A stretch of DNA of 40,856 nt from Candidatus Berkelbacteria bacterium (lineage in GTDB: Bacteria > Patescibacteriota > UBA1384 > DTJR01): contig JAPLVK010000020.1 in NCBI GenBank assembly GCA_026397175.1, forward strand, positions 1-40,856, given 5' to 3'. Under the pieces are notes generated by a model. The model made no database searches and had not been told where the DNA came from. It saw only the letters and a list, made by a program, of their open reading frames with translations. The stretch's first letter is position 1. Each line of letters begins with the position of its first letter. Position numbers and translations under genes: made by a program. Shown here piece by piece: positions 15,006-22,611 of the stretch.

Positions 15006-15632
15006 ATGCTAGTATTTATTGATGATTCTGGTGATCCGGGGTTCAAAATTAAACAAGGTTCGAGTCGTGCTTTTGTGATTTGCTGTGTTATTTTTAATGA
15101 TGAGCTAGAGGCAGAAAAATGTGCTATTGCGATTAAAGAATTACGCAGAGAACTGAATAAGTCAGACACTTTTGAATTTAAGTTCAACAAATGCTCGAAA
15201 ATATATAGAACTAGTTTTTTGCAGGCAATAAAAAAATTCGATTTTAGGATTCGTGCAATTATAATGACGAAGGAAGCAATTTATAGTGAGGAACTTAGAA
15301 ATTCGAAAGTGTCGTTTTACAATTACACAATTAAAACCGTATTGAAACATAGCTCGGGTAAAATCAAAAACGCAAAGATTCGACTCGATGGTCACGGAGA
15401 CAAAATTTTTCGTCGAGAACTTGTTGGCTATCTTCGTAGAAGTTTGAACGACGCAGATAAAAGTATGATCAAAGATTTGCGATTCAGGGACTCTAGTAAA
15501 GATGTTCTGATCCAACTCGCCGATATGGTTGTTGGCTCGATTAATCGAACTACCCAAGAAGAAAAGACAGATAAAGATTTATATTGGAATTTGATAAAAG
15601 CCAGAAAGGAAGATGTTTGGAAATTTAAATAA
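15006..15632 (+). CDS. DUF3800-family protein
   Basis: A 208-residue protein with the DUF3800 marks: N-terminal FIDDSGDPGF (4-13), the middle LDGHGDKI segment and near the C-terminus FRDSSKDVLIQLADMVVGS, where acidic residues come together as in RNase H-like folds. Function of the family is unknown; members are common in mobile and defence-rich regions and are suspected nucleases. It follows the acyl-CoA ligase by 16 bases on the same strand but has no obvious functional link, and lies just before a complex palindrome. Complete, no frameshift. Confidence 0.88.
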   Translation: MLVFIDDSGDPGFKIKQGSSRAFVICCVIFNDELEAEKCAIAIKELRRELNKSDTFEFKFNKCSKIYRTSFLQAIKKFDFRIRAIIMTKEAIYSEELRNSKVSFYNYTIKTVLKHSSGKIKNAKIRLDGHGDKIFRRELVGYLRRSLNDADKSMIKDLRFRDSSKDVLIQLADMVVGSINRTTQEEKTDKDLYWNLIKARKEDVWKFK

Positions 15633-15635
15633 AAC

Positions 15636-15700
15636 GATCCACTTCCTAGCTCGGGTGTCCCGAGCACGCCACCATACGGTGACAATTCGGAAAGTGGATC
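15636..15700. repeat. Three-way-junction palindrome (family B copy 2), probable terminator
   Basis: Outer stem GATCCACTT (15636-15644)/AAGTGGATC (15692-15700), inside it GCTCGGG-TGT-CCCGAGC (15649-15665) and CACC-ATAC-GGTG (15670-15681). The tail TTTGTATTTT makes it a plausible terminator for the DUF3800 gene. The stretch 15633-15939 has no gene and holds this structure, a 42-bp palindrome, a promoter and operator-like palindromes. Confidence 0.65.
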
Positions 15701-15774
15701 TTTGTATTTTGAATATACATTAAGTTTGGTGTGCCGTCAATAGACATTTTGAGATCCCTCGCTTTATGAACTTT

Positions 15775-15816
15775 ACCTGCCCGCAATCGCTGAAGTGATA
15801 GCTTCTGCAGGCGGGT
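15775..15816. repeat. 42-bp palindromic element family, copy 3
   Basis: Same arms as copy 1 and the inner hairpin TCGCT-GA-AGTGA, which keeps pairing through a G-T wobble. The flanks GAACTTTA and TGAACTTTA match copy 1. Confidence 0.8.
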
Positions 15817-15842
15817 GAACTTTACAAACTCTTTTATGCTAC

Positions 15843-15928
15843 ACCCCCACACCAATTGGTCTATATCTTGAATTGCATGATTTTAAAAATGATCGTTTGC
15901 AATATTGCAACATTATTGGTGTGGGGGT
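15843..15928. promoter_or_regulatory. Distant 14-bp inverted repeat and 14-bp palindrome over the next promoter
   Basis: ACCCCCACACCAAT (15843-15856) and ATTGGTGTGGGGGT (15915-15928) are perfect inverted copies. The right one fills the spacer of the promoter at 15905-15933. A separate perfect palindrome TTGCAATATTGCAA (15897-15910) covers its -35 box. Both are placed as repressor sites would be. Confidence 0.5.
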
Positions 15929-15933
15929 AAAAT
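15905..15933 (+). promoter_or_regulatory. Leaderless promoter of the membrane protein gene at 15940
   Basis: TTGCAA (15905-15910), 17-bp spacer, TAAAAT (15928-15933), then six bases to the ATG at 15940. No Shine-Dalgarno sequence is present. Confidence 0.68.
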
Positions 15934-15939
15934 ATAAAT

Positions 15940-16536
15940 ATGGCGGAAAAAAAGAAAACAAAGAAACCAGCAATAAAACCCAAACAGGTTAAGAAACCGG
16001 TTGTAAAAAAGGTTGTCAAAACGCAAGCAAAACCGGCTCTAAAGCCGGTTGCGAAATTTGAAGCGCCAAAGCCCGCACCAAATCTAATTCGCTGGCATGC
16101 GCCGGATTATTATACTTTCGAAAAGAGCCCTTATTGGTCGCTCGGTGTCGGGGCTTTGGCTATTGTGCTCGCCGAGGTTTTAATTTTAACCGGAAATTAT
16201 TTTCCGGTTATTATCGTTATTTTGGCCGTGATTGTTACTTTTCAAGTTGCACACGAAAAACCCAAATCCCAGGAATTTGCGATTGATGAAGGCGGAATTT
16301 TATCCAGAAATGAATACTTGCCCTATATCGAACTAAAATCATTTTGGGTCGCCAAACACGGGCCAAAATCAATTTTATATATCGAGCCGGTCGGGCTTTT
16401 AAAAGCGCCGATCGCCATTCCTTTCGGCCAAGAAAGCCAATTTGAAATTCGAAATTTTCTTTTACGCTATTTGCCCGAAAAACACGAACGCGGCGAAATG
16501 TTTTCGGATAAATTGATTAGGATTTTCAAGCTTTAA
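15940..16536 (+). CDS. Two-helix membrane protein with Lys/Pro/Ala-rich N-terminal tail
   Basis: The 198-residue product begins with a basic tail rich in Lys, Pro, Ala and Val (residues 1-48), then IRWHAPDYYTFEKSPYW, two membrane helices (about 66-84 and 87-104) and a C-terminal cytoplasmic domain of about 95 residues with the pattern FAIDEGGILSRNEYLPY and FLLRYLPEK. This two-helix plus PH-like domain layout is common in uncharacterised proteins of candidate-phyla bacteria, but I cannot name a function. The basic tail could bind nucleic acid or acidic lipids (inference). The next gene follows after 30 bases with its own strong ribosome site and is probably co-transcribed. Confidence 0.75.
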   Translation: MAEKKKTKKPAIKPKQVKKPVVKKVVKTQAKPALKPVAKFEAPKPAPNLIRWHAPDYYTFEKSPYWSLGVGALAIVLAEVLILTGNYFPVIIVILAVIVTFQVAHEKPKSQEFAIDEGGILSRNEYLPYIELKSFWVAKHGPKSILYIEPVGLLKAPIAIPFGQESQFEIRNFLLRYLPEKHERGEMFSDKLIRIFKL

Positions 16537-16566
16537 GGAACGAACAATAGTTTTAAAGGAGGGGGC

Positions 16567-18600
16567 ATGATTTTCAATATGTTGGGTGGACTCATTGCAT
16601 GGGTTCTTATTTTTTTTGTAATTATAATAGTCCCTATCGGGATAGTGGTTTTGATTATTATCTCTCGGCGTAAAAGCAACCAAAGCAACGCGGCAGCAGT
16701 TCCCGTTCAGCCAGCTCAAGTTCAAGCGCCAAAACCGGAAGAAAAGCCGGAGGAACCAAAACCGGAAACAAAGCCGGTCGAAAAGGAGAAGGAGCCCGAA
16801 GAGCCACCAGCAAGTAAAGCGGAGCTTAAAGAAGCAAAGCCGACCGAGACAAAAACAATCACCCAAAAACCAAAGAAAGATGGCAAGAAAAAAACCGGTC
16901 TTATTATTGTTATTGTTGTTCTCCTGTTACTCATTCTGCTGGGAGTCGGCGGTTTTTACCTCTATCGAAAAATTGCCAATGTCTTCAAGGGCTCTATCAA
17001 TACCTCTCAAAGCAACGAGAGTGTCGAGGAAGGAGAGTATAAGGCCTCGCTCAAACCGATCAAAGCTCAAACCGATACCGACAAAGCCAGAAGTGTTACC
17101 AAAACCGTTTCGTCGGCCGGTGCGGTTTTACAAACCCAAGGCGCAGACGGGACGCTTTACACCTTGAATGTTCCGGTTGATGCGATTATTCTGCCTTCCG
17201 AAGTGACGATGACACCTCTGACTAATGTCCCCGTCAGCGGCTACAAAGACAAAGTCGTTGGAGGGGTCGTACTTACGGGTGGTTTTGATTTTATCCGCCC
17301 GACATATTTATCTATCCAGCCAAACAGAACGAAACCGGAAAAAAAGCCGGCGTTTAGCTATTGTGTTGTTGGCTCGAGAGGGTTTGATCCCGAGGTTTGC
17401 GCCGGAGCAGCCGGAATTCCCTTTACTTCCGGAGTTGCTCCGGGAAAGATCGTCGCCTTTGCTTCGCAAAGCGGCAAGGAAGATGCGCAGGCCTTCCTCG
17501 AACCGACAATTTACACTGGTATAAAAGACACTTATACCGCCCAGGTTTTGTATCCGGGGGCTTATTTTGCAGACAATGCCAACAAGGCCGATGTCGAAAA
17601 GTTTGCCCAGACGACTTTTGCTCTCGGTGCCGACTTTACCAATAAAACCGAAGTTCTAATGCATCTAGTAGCGCTTGGAGGAAAAATTGATCCATACAAA
17701 GCCGAGATTAAGCGCTTTGAAAGGCAAAAAACGGATTATCCCAGAGAGGTTCTTAAGTCAGCTATTCTGGCTCGGGCCATCGGCAACAAAGAAATCGCTA
17801 CGAAACGCATCGATGACTACTACAATACGATTTCCAAGAGAAGCAAAAATATCCGTTCATCCTTCGTCCCAGTGATTAGATATGCCGGAGTGATTCGCCA
17901 GGTAAATAGTTCGGCCGCCAAAAAACACCGGTTTGCTCAAAGTGGCAAATCGAATATTGCTTATGCAGCCGAACCAGTCAAGCTTGCTCTGGACGACTTT
18001 GTTCCAACCGGAAACGGCGGAGATGAAAATTACGACTCGCCTCTGCCAAATTTCGAAGGTGATAACGGGGTTGATTATGGCGACGGCCAGCCACCTCGAA
18101 CCTGGCAGGATATTTGGAACGAACTTGCTCCGCCAGGCACCACTCCGCCAGAACTCCAAGATTGGTTAGATGCCGTAGCCGACGCTGCCGCCCAAAAGAA
18201 AGCCGATGACGAGTTAGAAAAAAATTGCCGAGATGAAATCAACAGCAAAAACACCACTGCCTGCGAAAAAGCCCAAGCCATTCGCACGGTTGTCGCTCTT
18301 GGGCGAATGAAAGGAAGCGATTATAACAGTTTTAGTGGAATTATAAATTCTTGCGCCAAAGAGTGTGCAACGATGGAGGAATGCGAAAATATGGGTGATC
18401 TTGGTGATAAATGGGGCAATAGTACGATTAGCAACAATGCGGCTAACAGCATTCAGGAGTTTCTGCTGAAGAATAGTCAAGAGTGCGATTTGGCCCACAA
18501 AAAAGGTCTTGCCGATTTCGGAAACAACACCTGCGGGGATACCGATAACTCGGCAGCCGAAGAACCCGTCCCACTAGGAAAACCAAGTTTGGATCTATAG
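16567..18600 (+). CDS. Large membrane-anchored surface protein with a ZU5-like domain
   Basis: The 677-residue protein starts with a membrane helix (about 5-33), a Pro/Glu/Lys-rich segment (50-108), and a second strongly hydrophobic helix (111-133), leaving about 540 residues on the far side. Residues about 180-255 (GADGTLYTLNVPVDAIILPS, then VVLTGGFDFIRPTYLSIQP) have the strand pattern of ZU5-type domains. The C-terminal third contains several cysteines (NCRDE, NSCAKEC, ECDLAHK, NTCGD) likely paired in disulfides. AAAGGAGG stands before the ATG. Probably exposed at the cell surface next to a polysaccharide locus; no enzyme motif seen. The 158-base gap after it contains only the galE promoter. 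Confidence 0.75.
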   Translation: MIFNMLGGLIAWVLIFFVIIIVPIGIVVLIIISRRKSNQSNAAAVPVQPAQVQAPKPEEKPEEPKPETKPVEKEKEPEEPPASKAELKEAKPTETKTITQKPKKDGKKKTGLIIVIVVLLLLILLGVGGFYLYRKIANVFKGSINTSQSNESVEEGEYKASLKPIKAQTDTDKARSVTKTVSSAGAVLQTQGADGTLYTLNVPVDAIILPSEVTMTPLTNVPVSGYKDKVVGGVVLTGGFDFIRPTYLSIQPNRTKPEKKPAFSYCVVGSRGFDPEVCAGAAGIPFTSGVAPGKIVAFASQSGKEDAQAFLEPTIYTGIKDTYTAQVLYPGAYFADNANKADVEKFAQTTFALGADFTNKTEVLMHLVALGGKIDPYKAEIKRFERQKTDYPREVLKSAILARAIGNKEIATKRIDDYYNTISKRSKNIRSSFVPVIRYAGVIRQVNSSAAKKHRFAQSGKSNIAYAAEPVKLALDDFVPTGNGGDENYDSPLPNFEGDNGVDYGDGQPPRTWQDIWNELAPPGTTPPELQDWLDAVADAAAQKKADDELEKNCRDEINSKNTTACEKAQAIRTVVALGRMKGSDYNSFSGIINSCAKECATMEECENMGDLGDKWGNSTISNNAANSIQEFLLKNSQECDLAHKKGLADFGNNTCGDTDNSAAEEPVPLGKPSLDL

Positions 18601-18650
18601 GCCTAGGTCTCACTAAATTAGTCCATACAATTTCGCCGCGCGCGCCACTC

Positions 18651-18679
18651 TTGAAATATGGTAATTTTTCAGGTTAAAT
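18651..18679 (+). promoter_or_regulatory. Promoter of the galE-like gene
   Basis: TTGAAA (18651-18656), 17-bp spacer, TTAAAT (18674-18679). It leaves a leader of about 75 bases ending in AAAGGAG (18747-18753), unlike the leaderless units elsewhere in the window. Confidence 0.5.
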
Positions 18680-18759
18680 GTTCTAAAGGGTCTGCAGGCA
18701 GCCGATTGCCGGATGCCGTGACTACAAATGATAATTAACGGCTTAAAAAGGAGTATGCA

Positions 18760-19716
18760 ATGAATGATTCTAATCAGCCAACGGCGAACGGCCAACGGCG
18801 AAAAATTCTGGTCACTGGTGGTGCAGGTTTCATTGGTTCAAATTTGGTTGATGCTCTAATTGAGCAAAATCACGATGTTGTGGTTGTTGATAATCTCTCG
18901 ACGGGACTAAGGGCAAATGTCAACAAAAAAGCCAAATTTTACGAGGTTGATATTACTTCGAAATCCGCTCTCGAGGATGTTTTTGAAAAAGAAAAACCCG
19001 AGGCCGTATATCATCTTGCCGCGCAAGCCAGCGTGCGCAATTCAGCGGACAATCCGCAAAACGATGTCAAAGTAAATGTGATCGGAACAATTAACTTGCT
19101 CGAGTGCGCCGTCAAAAACGATGTCAAAAAGTTTATTTTTTCCTCAACCGGCGGCGCAATTTATGGCGATAATGTCGAGCGGCCCACGACCGAAGATGCC
19201 AACGAAGATCCGGTTTCGCCATATGGTTTAGATAAACTGGCAGGAGAAAAATTTATCCGCTATTTCGAGCGAAATTCCTCGATAAAAGCAACTTGTCTGC
19301 GCTACGCCAATGTTTACGGGCCGCGCCAAAATCCCAAAGGCGAGGCGGGCGTGGTGGCCATATTCGCTTCTCAAATGCTTAAGAACGAGCCGGTTCAAAT
19401 TAATGGAACCGGAGAGCAGACCCGCGACTTTGTCTTTGTTAAGGATGTCTGTGCGGCTAATTTGAACGCTTTAAATTCATCCGTTACCGGAACTTTCAAT
19501 ATCGGTATGGGTAAAGAAATTTCAATCAACGAACTTGCCCAAAAAATGCTCGATGTCTCCTCTTCCAAGAGTCCGGTTGAACATGTCGAGGCCAAACAGG
19601 GTGAGCAAATGTATAGCGCTCTAAGCGCCGAAAAAGCCCGCCTCGAGCTTGGTTTTGAACCGCAATATTCCCTTTCGGATGGGTTGCAAAAGACGATCGA
19701 GTGGTTTAGAAAGTAA
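18760..19716 (+). CDS. galE: NAD-dependent epimerase, UDP-glucose 4-epimerase type
   Basis: Extended short-chain dehydrogenase of 318 residues. The NAD loop GGAGFIGSNL follows a polar 15-residue tail; VVVDNLSTG, HLAAQASVRNS and the catalytic YGLDK (YxxxK) with the upstream Ser-Thr of FSSTGGAIYG are all in place, and RYANVYGPRQ and TRDFVFVKDV complete the UDP-sugar 4-epimerase pattern. It should convert UDP-glucose/UDP-galactose or their N-acetyl forms, supplying hexoses for the glycan locus that starts here. Start chosen from AAAGGAG seven bases upstream. Whether the substrate is the free or N-acetylated sugar cannot be told. Confidence 0.9.
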   Translation: MNDSNQPTANGQRRKILVTGGAGFIGSNLVDALIEQNHDVVVVDNLSTGLRANVNKKAKFYEVDITSKSALEDVFEKEKPEAVYHLAAQASVRNSADNPQNDVKVNVIGTINLLECAVKNDVKKFIFSSTGGAIYGDNVERPTTEDANEDPVSPYGLDKLAGEKFIRYFERNSSIKATCLRYANVYGPRQNPKGEAGVVAIFASQMLKNEPVQINGTGEQTRDFVFVKDVCAANLNALNSSVTGTFNIGMGKEISINELAQKMLDVSSSKSPVEHVEAKQGEQMYSALSAEKARLELGFEPQYSLSDGLQKTIEWFRK

Positions 19717-19775
19717 TTAGACAATTTCTCAATTTAGCAATTAATCAATGATATTAATTGTCAAATTGTCTAATT
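19715..19775. repeat. AT-rich nested inverted repeat between galE and the GT2 gene
   Basis: AATTAGACAATTT (19715-19727) and AAATTGTCTAATT (19763-19775) form a perfect 13-bp stem; within the loop CAATTAAT (19738-19745) pairs with ATTAATTG (19753-19760). It may slow transcription or hold a regulator. TTTAAT at 19785-19790, six bases before the next ATG, resembles the leaderless -10 boxes but lacks a well-placed -35. Confidence 0.6.
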
Positions 19776-19796
19776 GATTAATTGTTTAATTAATTT

Positions 19797-20501
19797 ATGC
19801 CTAAACATAAAATCCATCTTGCAATCGTCATTCCGGTCTATAATGAAGGGCCGGTTATTCGCAGTGTTATTAACTCACTGCCCAAACAAATCTCCGGTGT
19901 TGATAAAATCACCGTTTTAGCCGTTAACGACGGCTCAACCGACAATTCGGCCAAAGAAATCAAAAAAACTAAGGCGGTTTTAGTTTCTCATCCTATCAAT
20001 CTCGGCGCCGGCTCGGCAACGGTTACGGGGCTCAAAGGTGCTGAAAAAATAAAAGCCGATATTGCTGTAACGATTGACGGAGACGGCCAACACGATCCAA
20101 AAGATATTGCAAAAATCATCAAACCGATTTTGCAAAATAAAGCGGATATCGTCATTGGCACGCGCCTTAAAAAATCAAAGGGTATGCCAAATATCAAGAA
20201 AGTTGGCAATTGGGGTTTAAATATCATAACTTACGCACTTTCAAGAATGTGGACCAGTGACTCGCAGTCCGGCTTTCGCGCATTTTCAAAAAAAGCAATT
20301 TCTGCCCTCGACATCGAATCGCTTGGTTATGAATTTTGTTCCGAGGTCTTAGTTGAAGCAAAACGGCAAAAACTCAAAATCGCTGAAGTACCAGTTCGGG
20401 TTATTTACACCCACTATTCAAAGCAGAAAGGGCAGAGTATATTTAACGGAATGAATATCGTCATCAAATTAATTATCGGAAAGATCACTAAAATAATATG
20501 A
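19797..20501 (+). CDS. GT2 glycosyltransferase, polyprenyl-phosphate sugar synthase type
   Basis: A 234-residue GT-A enzyme: AIVIPVYNEG (9-18), NDGSTDNS, the DGDGQHDP metal-binding DxD segment, GTRLKKSKG and the acceptor-side SDSQSGFRAFSKKA. This layout is that of dolichyl/polyprenyl-phosphate mannose or glucose synthases, which load a sugar on a lipid carrier at the inner membrane face. It overlaps the following DUF2304 gene by four bases, a pairing typical of such enzymes, and both GT-C proteins of the locus could use the lipid-linked sugar. Sugar identity is unknown. Confidence 0.9.
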   Translation: MPKHKIHLAIVIPVYNEGPVIRSVINSLPKQISGVDKITVLAVNDGSTDNSAKEIKKTKAVLVSHPINLGAGSATVTGLKGAEKIKADIAVTIDGDGQHDPKDIAKIIKPILQNKADIVIGTRLKKSKGMPNIKKVGNWGLNIITYALSRMWTSDSQSGFRAFSKKAISALDIESLGYEFCSEVLVEAKRQKLKIAEVPVRVIYTHYSKQKGQSIFNGMNIVIKLIIGKITKII

Positions 20502-20875
20502 TTATTGTCGCAAGAATTTTGGCTACCATTTTTGCTCTGATCGTTGTATCACGATCCATGGCCGATTATAAAAACAAAAAAGAATCGCCCCAGATGACGA
20601 TTTTTTGGGTGATTGTATGGCTCGTAATTGCTGGGATTGCTTTTTTCCCATCTCTGGTTGAAACCGCCATCAGAGTGCTTGGCGGAAATAGATCGGGGCT
20701 TGGCACTGTTTTTGGCATGGGACTTGTTTTTATAATGTTTGTCAGCTATAGAATTTATATCAAAGCAAATAGAGTTGAAAAAAAATTAAACGAGATCTCA
20801 AGACAGTTTGCGCTTTTATCACTCGACAAGCCAAGAGCAAGGACTAAGAGAGTTTCTTCAAATCGTCCAAAATAA
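20498..20875 (+). CDS. DUF2304 membrane protein, partner of the GT2 enzyme
   Basis: A 125-residue protein with three membrane helices and a basic cytoplasmic tail (YIKANRVEKKLNEISRQ). The start overlaps the GT2 stop (ATGA). DUF2304 proteins regularly follow polyprenyl-phosphate glycosyltransferases and are thought to anchor or assist them. Its last 32 bases overlap the 3' end of the opposing glycosyltransferase gene, a tail-to-tail overlap with no room for a separate terminator. Confidence 0.85.
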   Translation: MIIVARILATIFALIVVSRSMADYKNKKESPQMTIFWVIVWLVIAGIAFFPSLVETAIRVLGGNRSGLGTVFGMGLVFIMFVSYRIYIKANRVEKKLNEISRQFALLSLDKPRARTKRVSSNRPK

Positions 20876-22019
20876 TCCCGGCAATGTCTTGAAGTGATGG
20901 TTCTAAATTTTTAATGTTTTTTGATTTTATTGACTTGATAAGGGCAAAAAATTCAGAAATATTCTTTTCGTTATAATAATAAATATTATTTTTACCATGA
21001 TTATCGGGGAAAATATCAATCAAGCCCGGGAGTTTGGTGGCAATCACCGGTTTTCGGCAGGCCAAATATTGATAAATTTTGCTTGGAAAAATTATGCTGG
21101 TAACCTTGTTGATGGCAAAAGGATTGATGCAAATATCCGCCAAATTCAAATAATCATTTAGCAATTTGTAATCAATAAAACCGGTCATAATGACATTTTC
21201 TTGCAATTGATTTTTTTTAATTATTTTTTTAAGCTCTTCTTCTTGCTGGCCATGGCCAATAATTAAAAATTTTGTGCGCGTGAAGCCAGATTTATGGCAA
21301 GCAAGATATTTTAAGATTAAATCAAGTCCGGAAAAATTGTAGAGTGTGCCGGCAAAAACGACAACTTGATCGGAACTTTTAATTTTAAATTTTTCCATCA
21401 GAGTTTTGCTTTTCTGTTTTGGAAAAAATAAATCGGCGTCATAGCCCGTTGGCAAATACGAGGTTGTTCCAGGATTTGCCCCAAGATCAATGGCATATTC
21501 GGTTAATTTCGGCGTGATGGCAGTTAGTTTATCCACCCTCCTGTACGCCAAACGCTCCATCAAATAAGCCGGCCAGATTAAAATTTTATATGGAACAAGT
21601 TGGTGCAAAACATCAAGTAGGCGAAAGTAAACAGGGATTTTGCAGACCTTCGCCGCCCGGATTGCTTGCAATCCATTAGTCGGCACGGAATATAAAAACA
21701 TGACATCAATTTTATATTTTCTAATTGCGTTTTTGATAACAAAATAATGATTAATTGCGGCTGATATGCGGCTCACGATCGGGATTTTAATAAAACCTGG
21801 GCGGATCAAGATTACACCATTTTTTTTGTTAGCCTTCTTGACATTTCTTATTATTTTGGTTTTGCTCAAAAAATCCAAAAGTCCTGATTTTTGCCAATCC
21901 GTCTCGAAGTCAACCATAAAAACCCTGTGCCCCCTTGATGCCCAAATCTCCGGGATAATCTGGTACTCAAAAATGACTTTTTCAATATATTCTGTCTCAT
22001 GAATAACTAATATATTCAT
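20844..22019 (-). CDS. GT4-type glycosyltransferase
   Basis: A GT-B enzyme of about 391 residues. N-terminal domain opens with NILVIHETEY; the C-terminal domain shows VVFAGTLYNFSGLD, LIIGHGQQEEEL, ADICINPFA and SKIYQYLACRKPVIA, the donor-binding pattern of GT4 enzymes in which the second Glu of the E-x7-E motif is replaced by Tyr. It transfers a sugar from a nucleotide donor to the growing glycan in the cytoplasm. ATG 22019 is preferred over 22049 because AAAGAG stands just before it. It lies downstream of the GtrA gene on the same strand. Confidence 0.87.
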   Translation of the reverse strand: MNILVIHETEYIEKVIFEYQIIPEIWASRGHRVFMVDFETDWQKSGLLDFLSKTKIIRNVKKANKKNGVILIRPGFIKIPIVSRISAAINHYFVIKNAIRKYKIDVMFLYSVPTNGLQAIRAAKVCKIPVYFRLLDVLHQLVPYKILIWPAYLMERLAYRRVDKLTAITPKLTEYAIDLGANPGTTSYLPTGYDADLFFPKQKSKTLMEKFKIKSSDQVVVFAGTLYNFSGLDLILKYLACHKSGFTRTKFLIIGHGQQEEELKKIIKKNQLQENVIMTGFIDYKLLNDYLNLADICINPFAINKVTSIIFPSKIYQYLACRKPVIATKLPGLIDIFPDNHGKNNIYYYNEKNISEFFALIKSIKSKNIKNLEPSLQDIAGIILDDLKKLS

Positions 22020-22104
22020 AGTTGACTCTTTAATACTTAAACCATACAAAGATTAACATTTTTTAACCGATAGCCAATTATAACATAAAGATTTACAGGT
22101 GAAA

Positions 22105-22494
22105 TCATGTTTCTTTATTGGGTTTAAACACCCACAAGCGCGAGAGGGTAAAATTAATAAGTGCGGTGATAACTGCTGCAAACAACCAAGCAATCAAATC
22201 CATAAATATTTTCAGAAAGGCCGACATGAGTAGTGCGTTTATCGCCAATGCAGTTAAGGCGACAGAATAATATTTAGCAACTTCTCGAAGATTGTAGCGG
22301 GACTGTCTACCAAAGGTCCACTTTTTATTAAAATTAAAGTTAAAAATCGATGACAAGAAAAAACTTATGGCTTTAGCTTCGATAAGACGAGAATGGAAAA
22401 AGAAAATTTTTCTCGTTAAAAACAAATAAACAACAAAATCTATCAAAATACTCATAATGCCGATTACGGCATATTTGACAAATTGTTTGTACAT
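22105..22494 (-). CDS. GtrA-family membrane protein
   Basis: A 129-residue protein with four membrane helices and the GtrA marks: QFVKYAVIGIMSILIDF at the start, NFNFNKKWTF in the middle and FTLSRLWVF near the end. GtrA proteins are thought to flip polyprenyl-phosphate-linked sugars across the membrane. This would supply the GT-C enzyme encoded divergently at 22612 with the product of the GT2 enzyme at 19797. The 117-bp divergent spacer shows no convincing promoter. Confidence 0.9.
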   Translation of the reverse strand: MYKQFVKYAVIGIMSILIDFVVYLFLTRKIFFFHSRLIEAKAISFFLSSIFNFNFNKKWTFGRQSRYNLREVAKYYSVALTALAINALLMSAFLKIFMDLIAWLFAAVITALINFTLSRLWVFKPNKET

Positions 22495-22611
22495 TGAAAT
22501 TTAAGTGTTTACTATTTTGCCCGTTTTGAGTAACATCATATCAAAAGCAGAATCAAAAAACATTCGGAAGGCGATATCAATCTAGATGAAATTACTAGAA
22601 CAAGATAGAAC

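Noticed and set aside
14606-15190. 194-codon minus-strand frame opposite the acyl-CoA ligase and DUF3800 genes
   Set aside because: Antisense to two recognised families across their junction; no supporting motif.
15636-15700. tRNA-like cloverleaf
   Set aside because: Only three stems, no T-arm GTTCRA or anticodon-arm pattern, and no CCA end.
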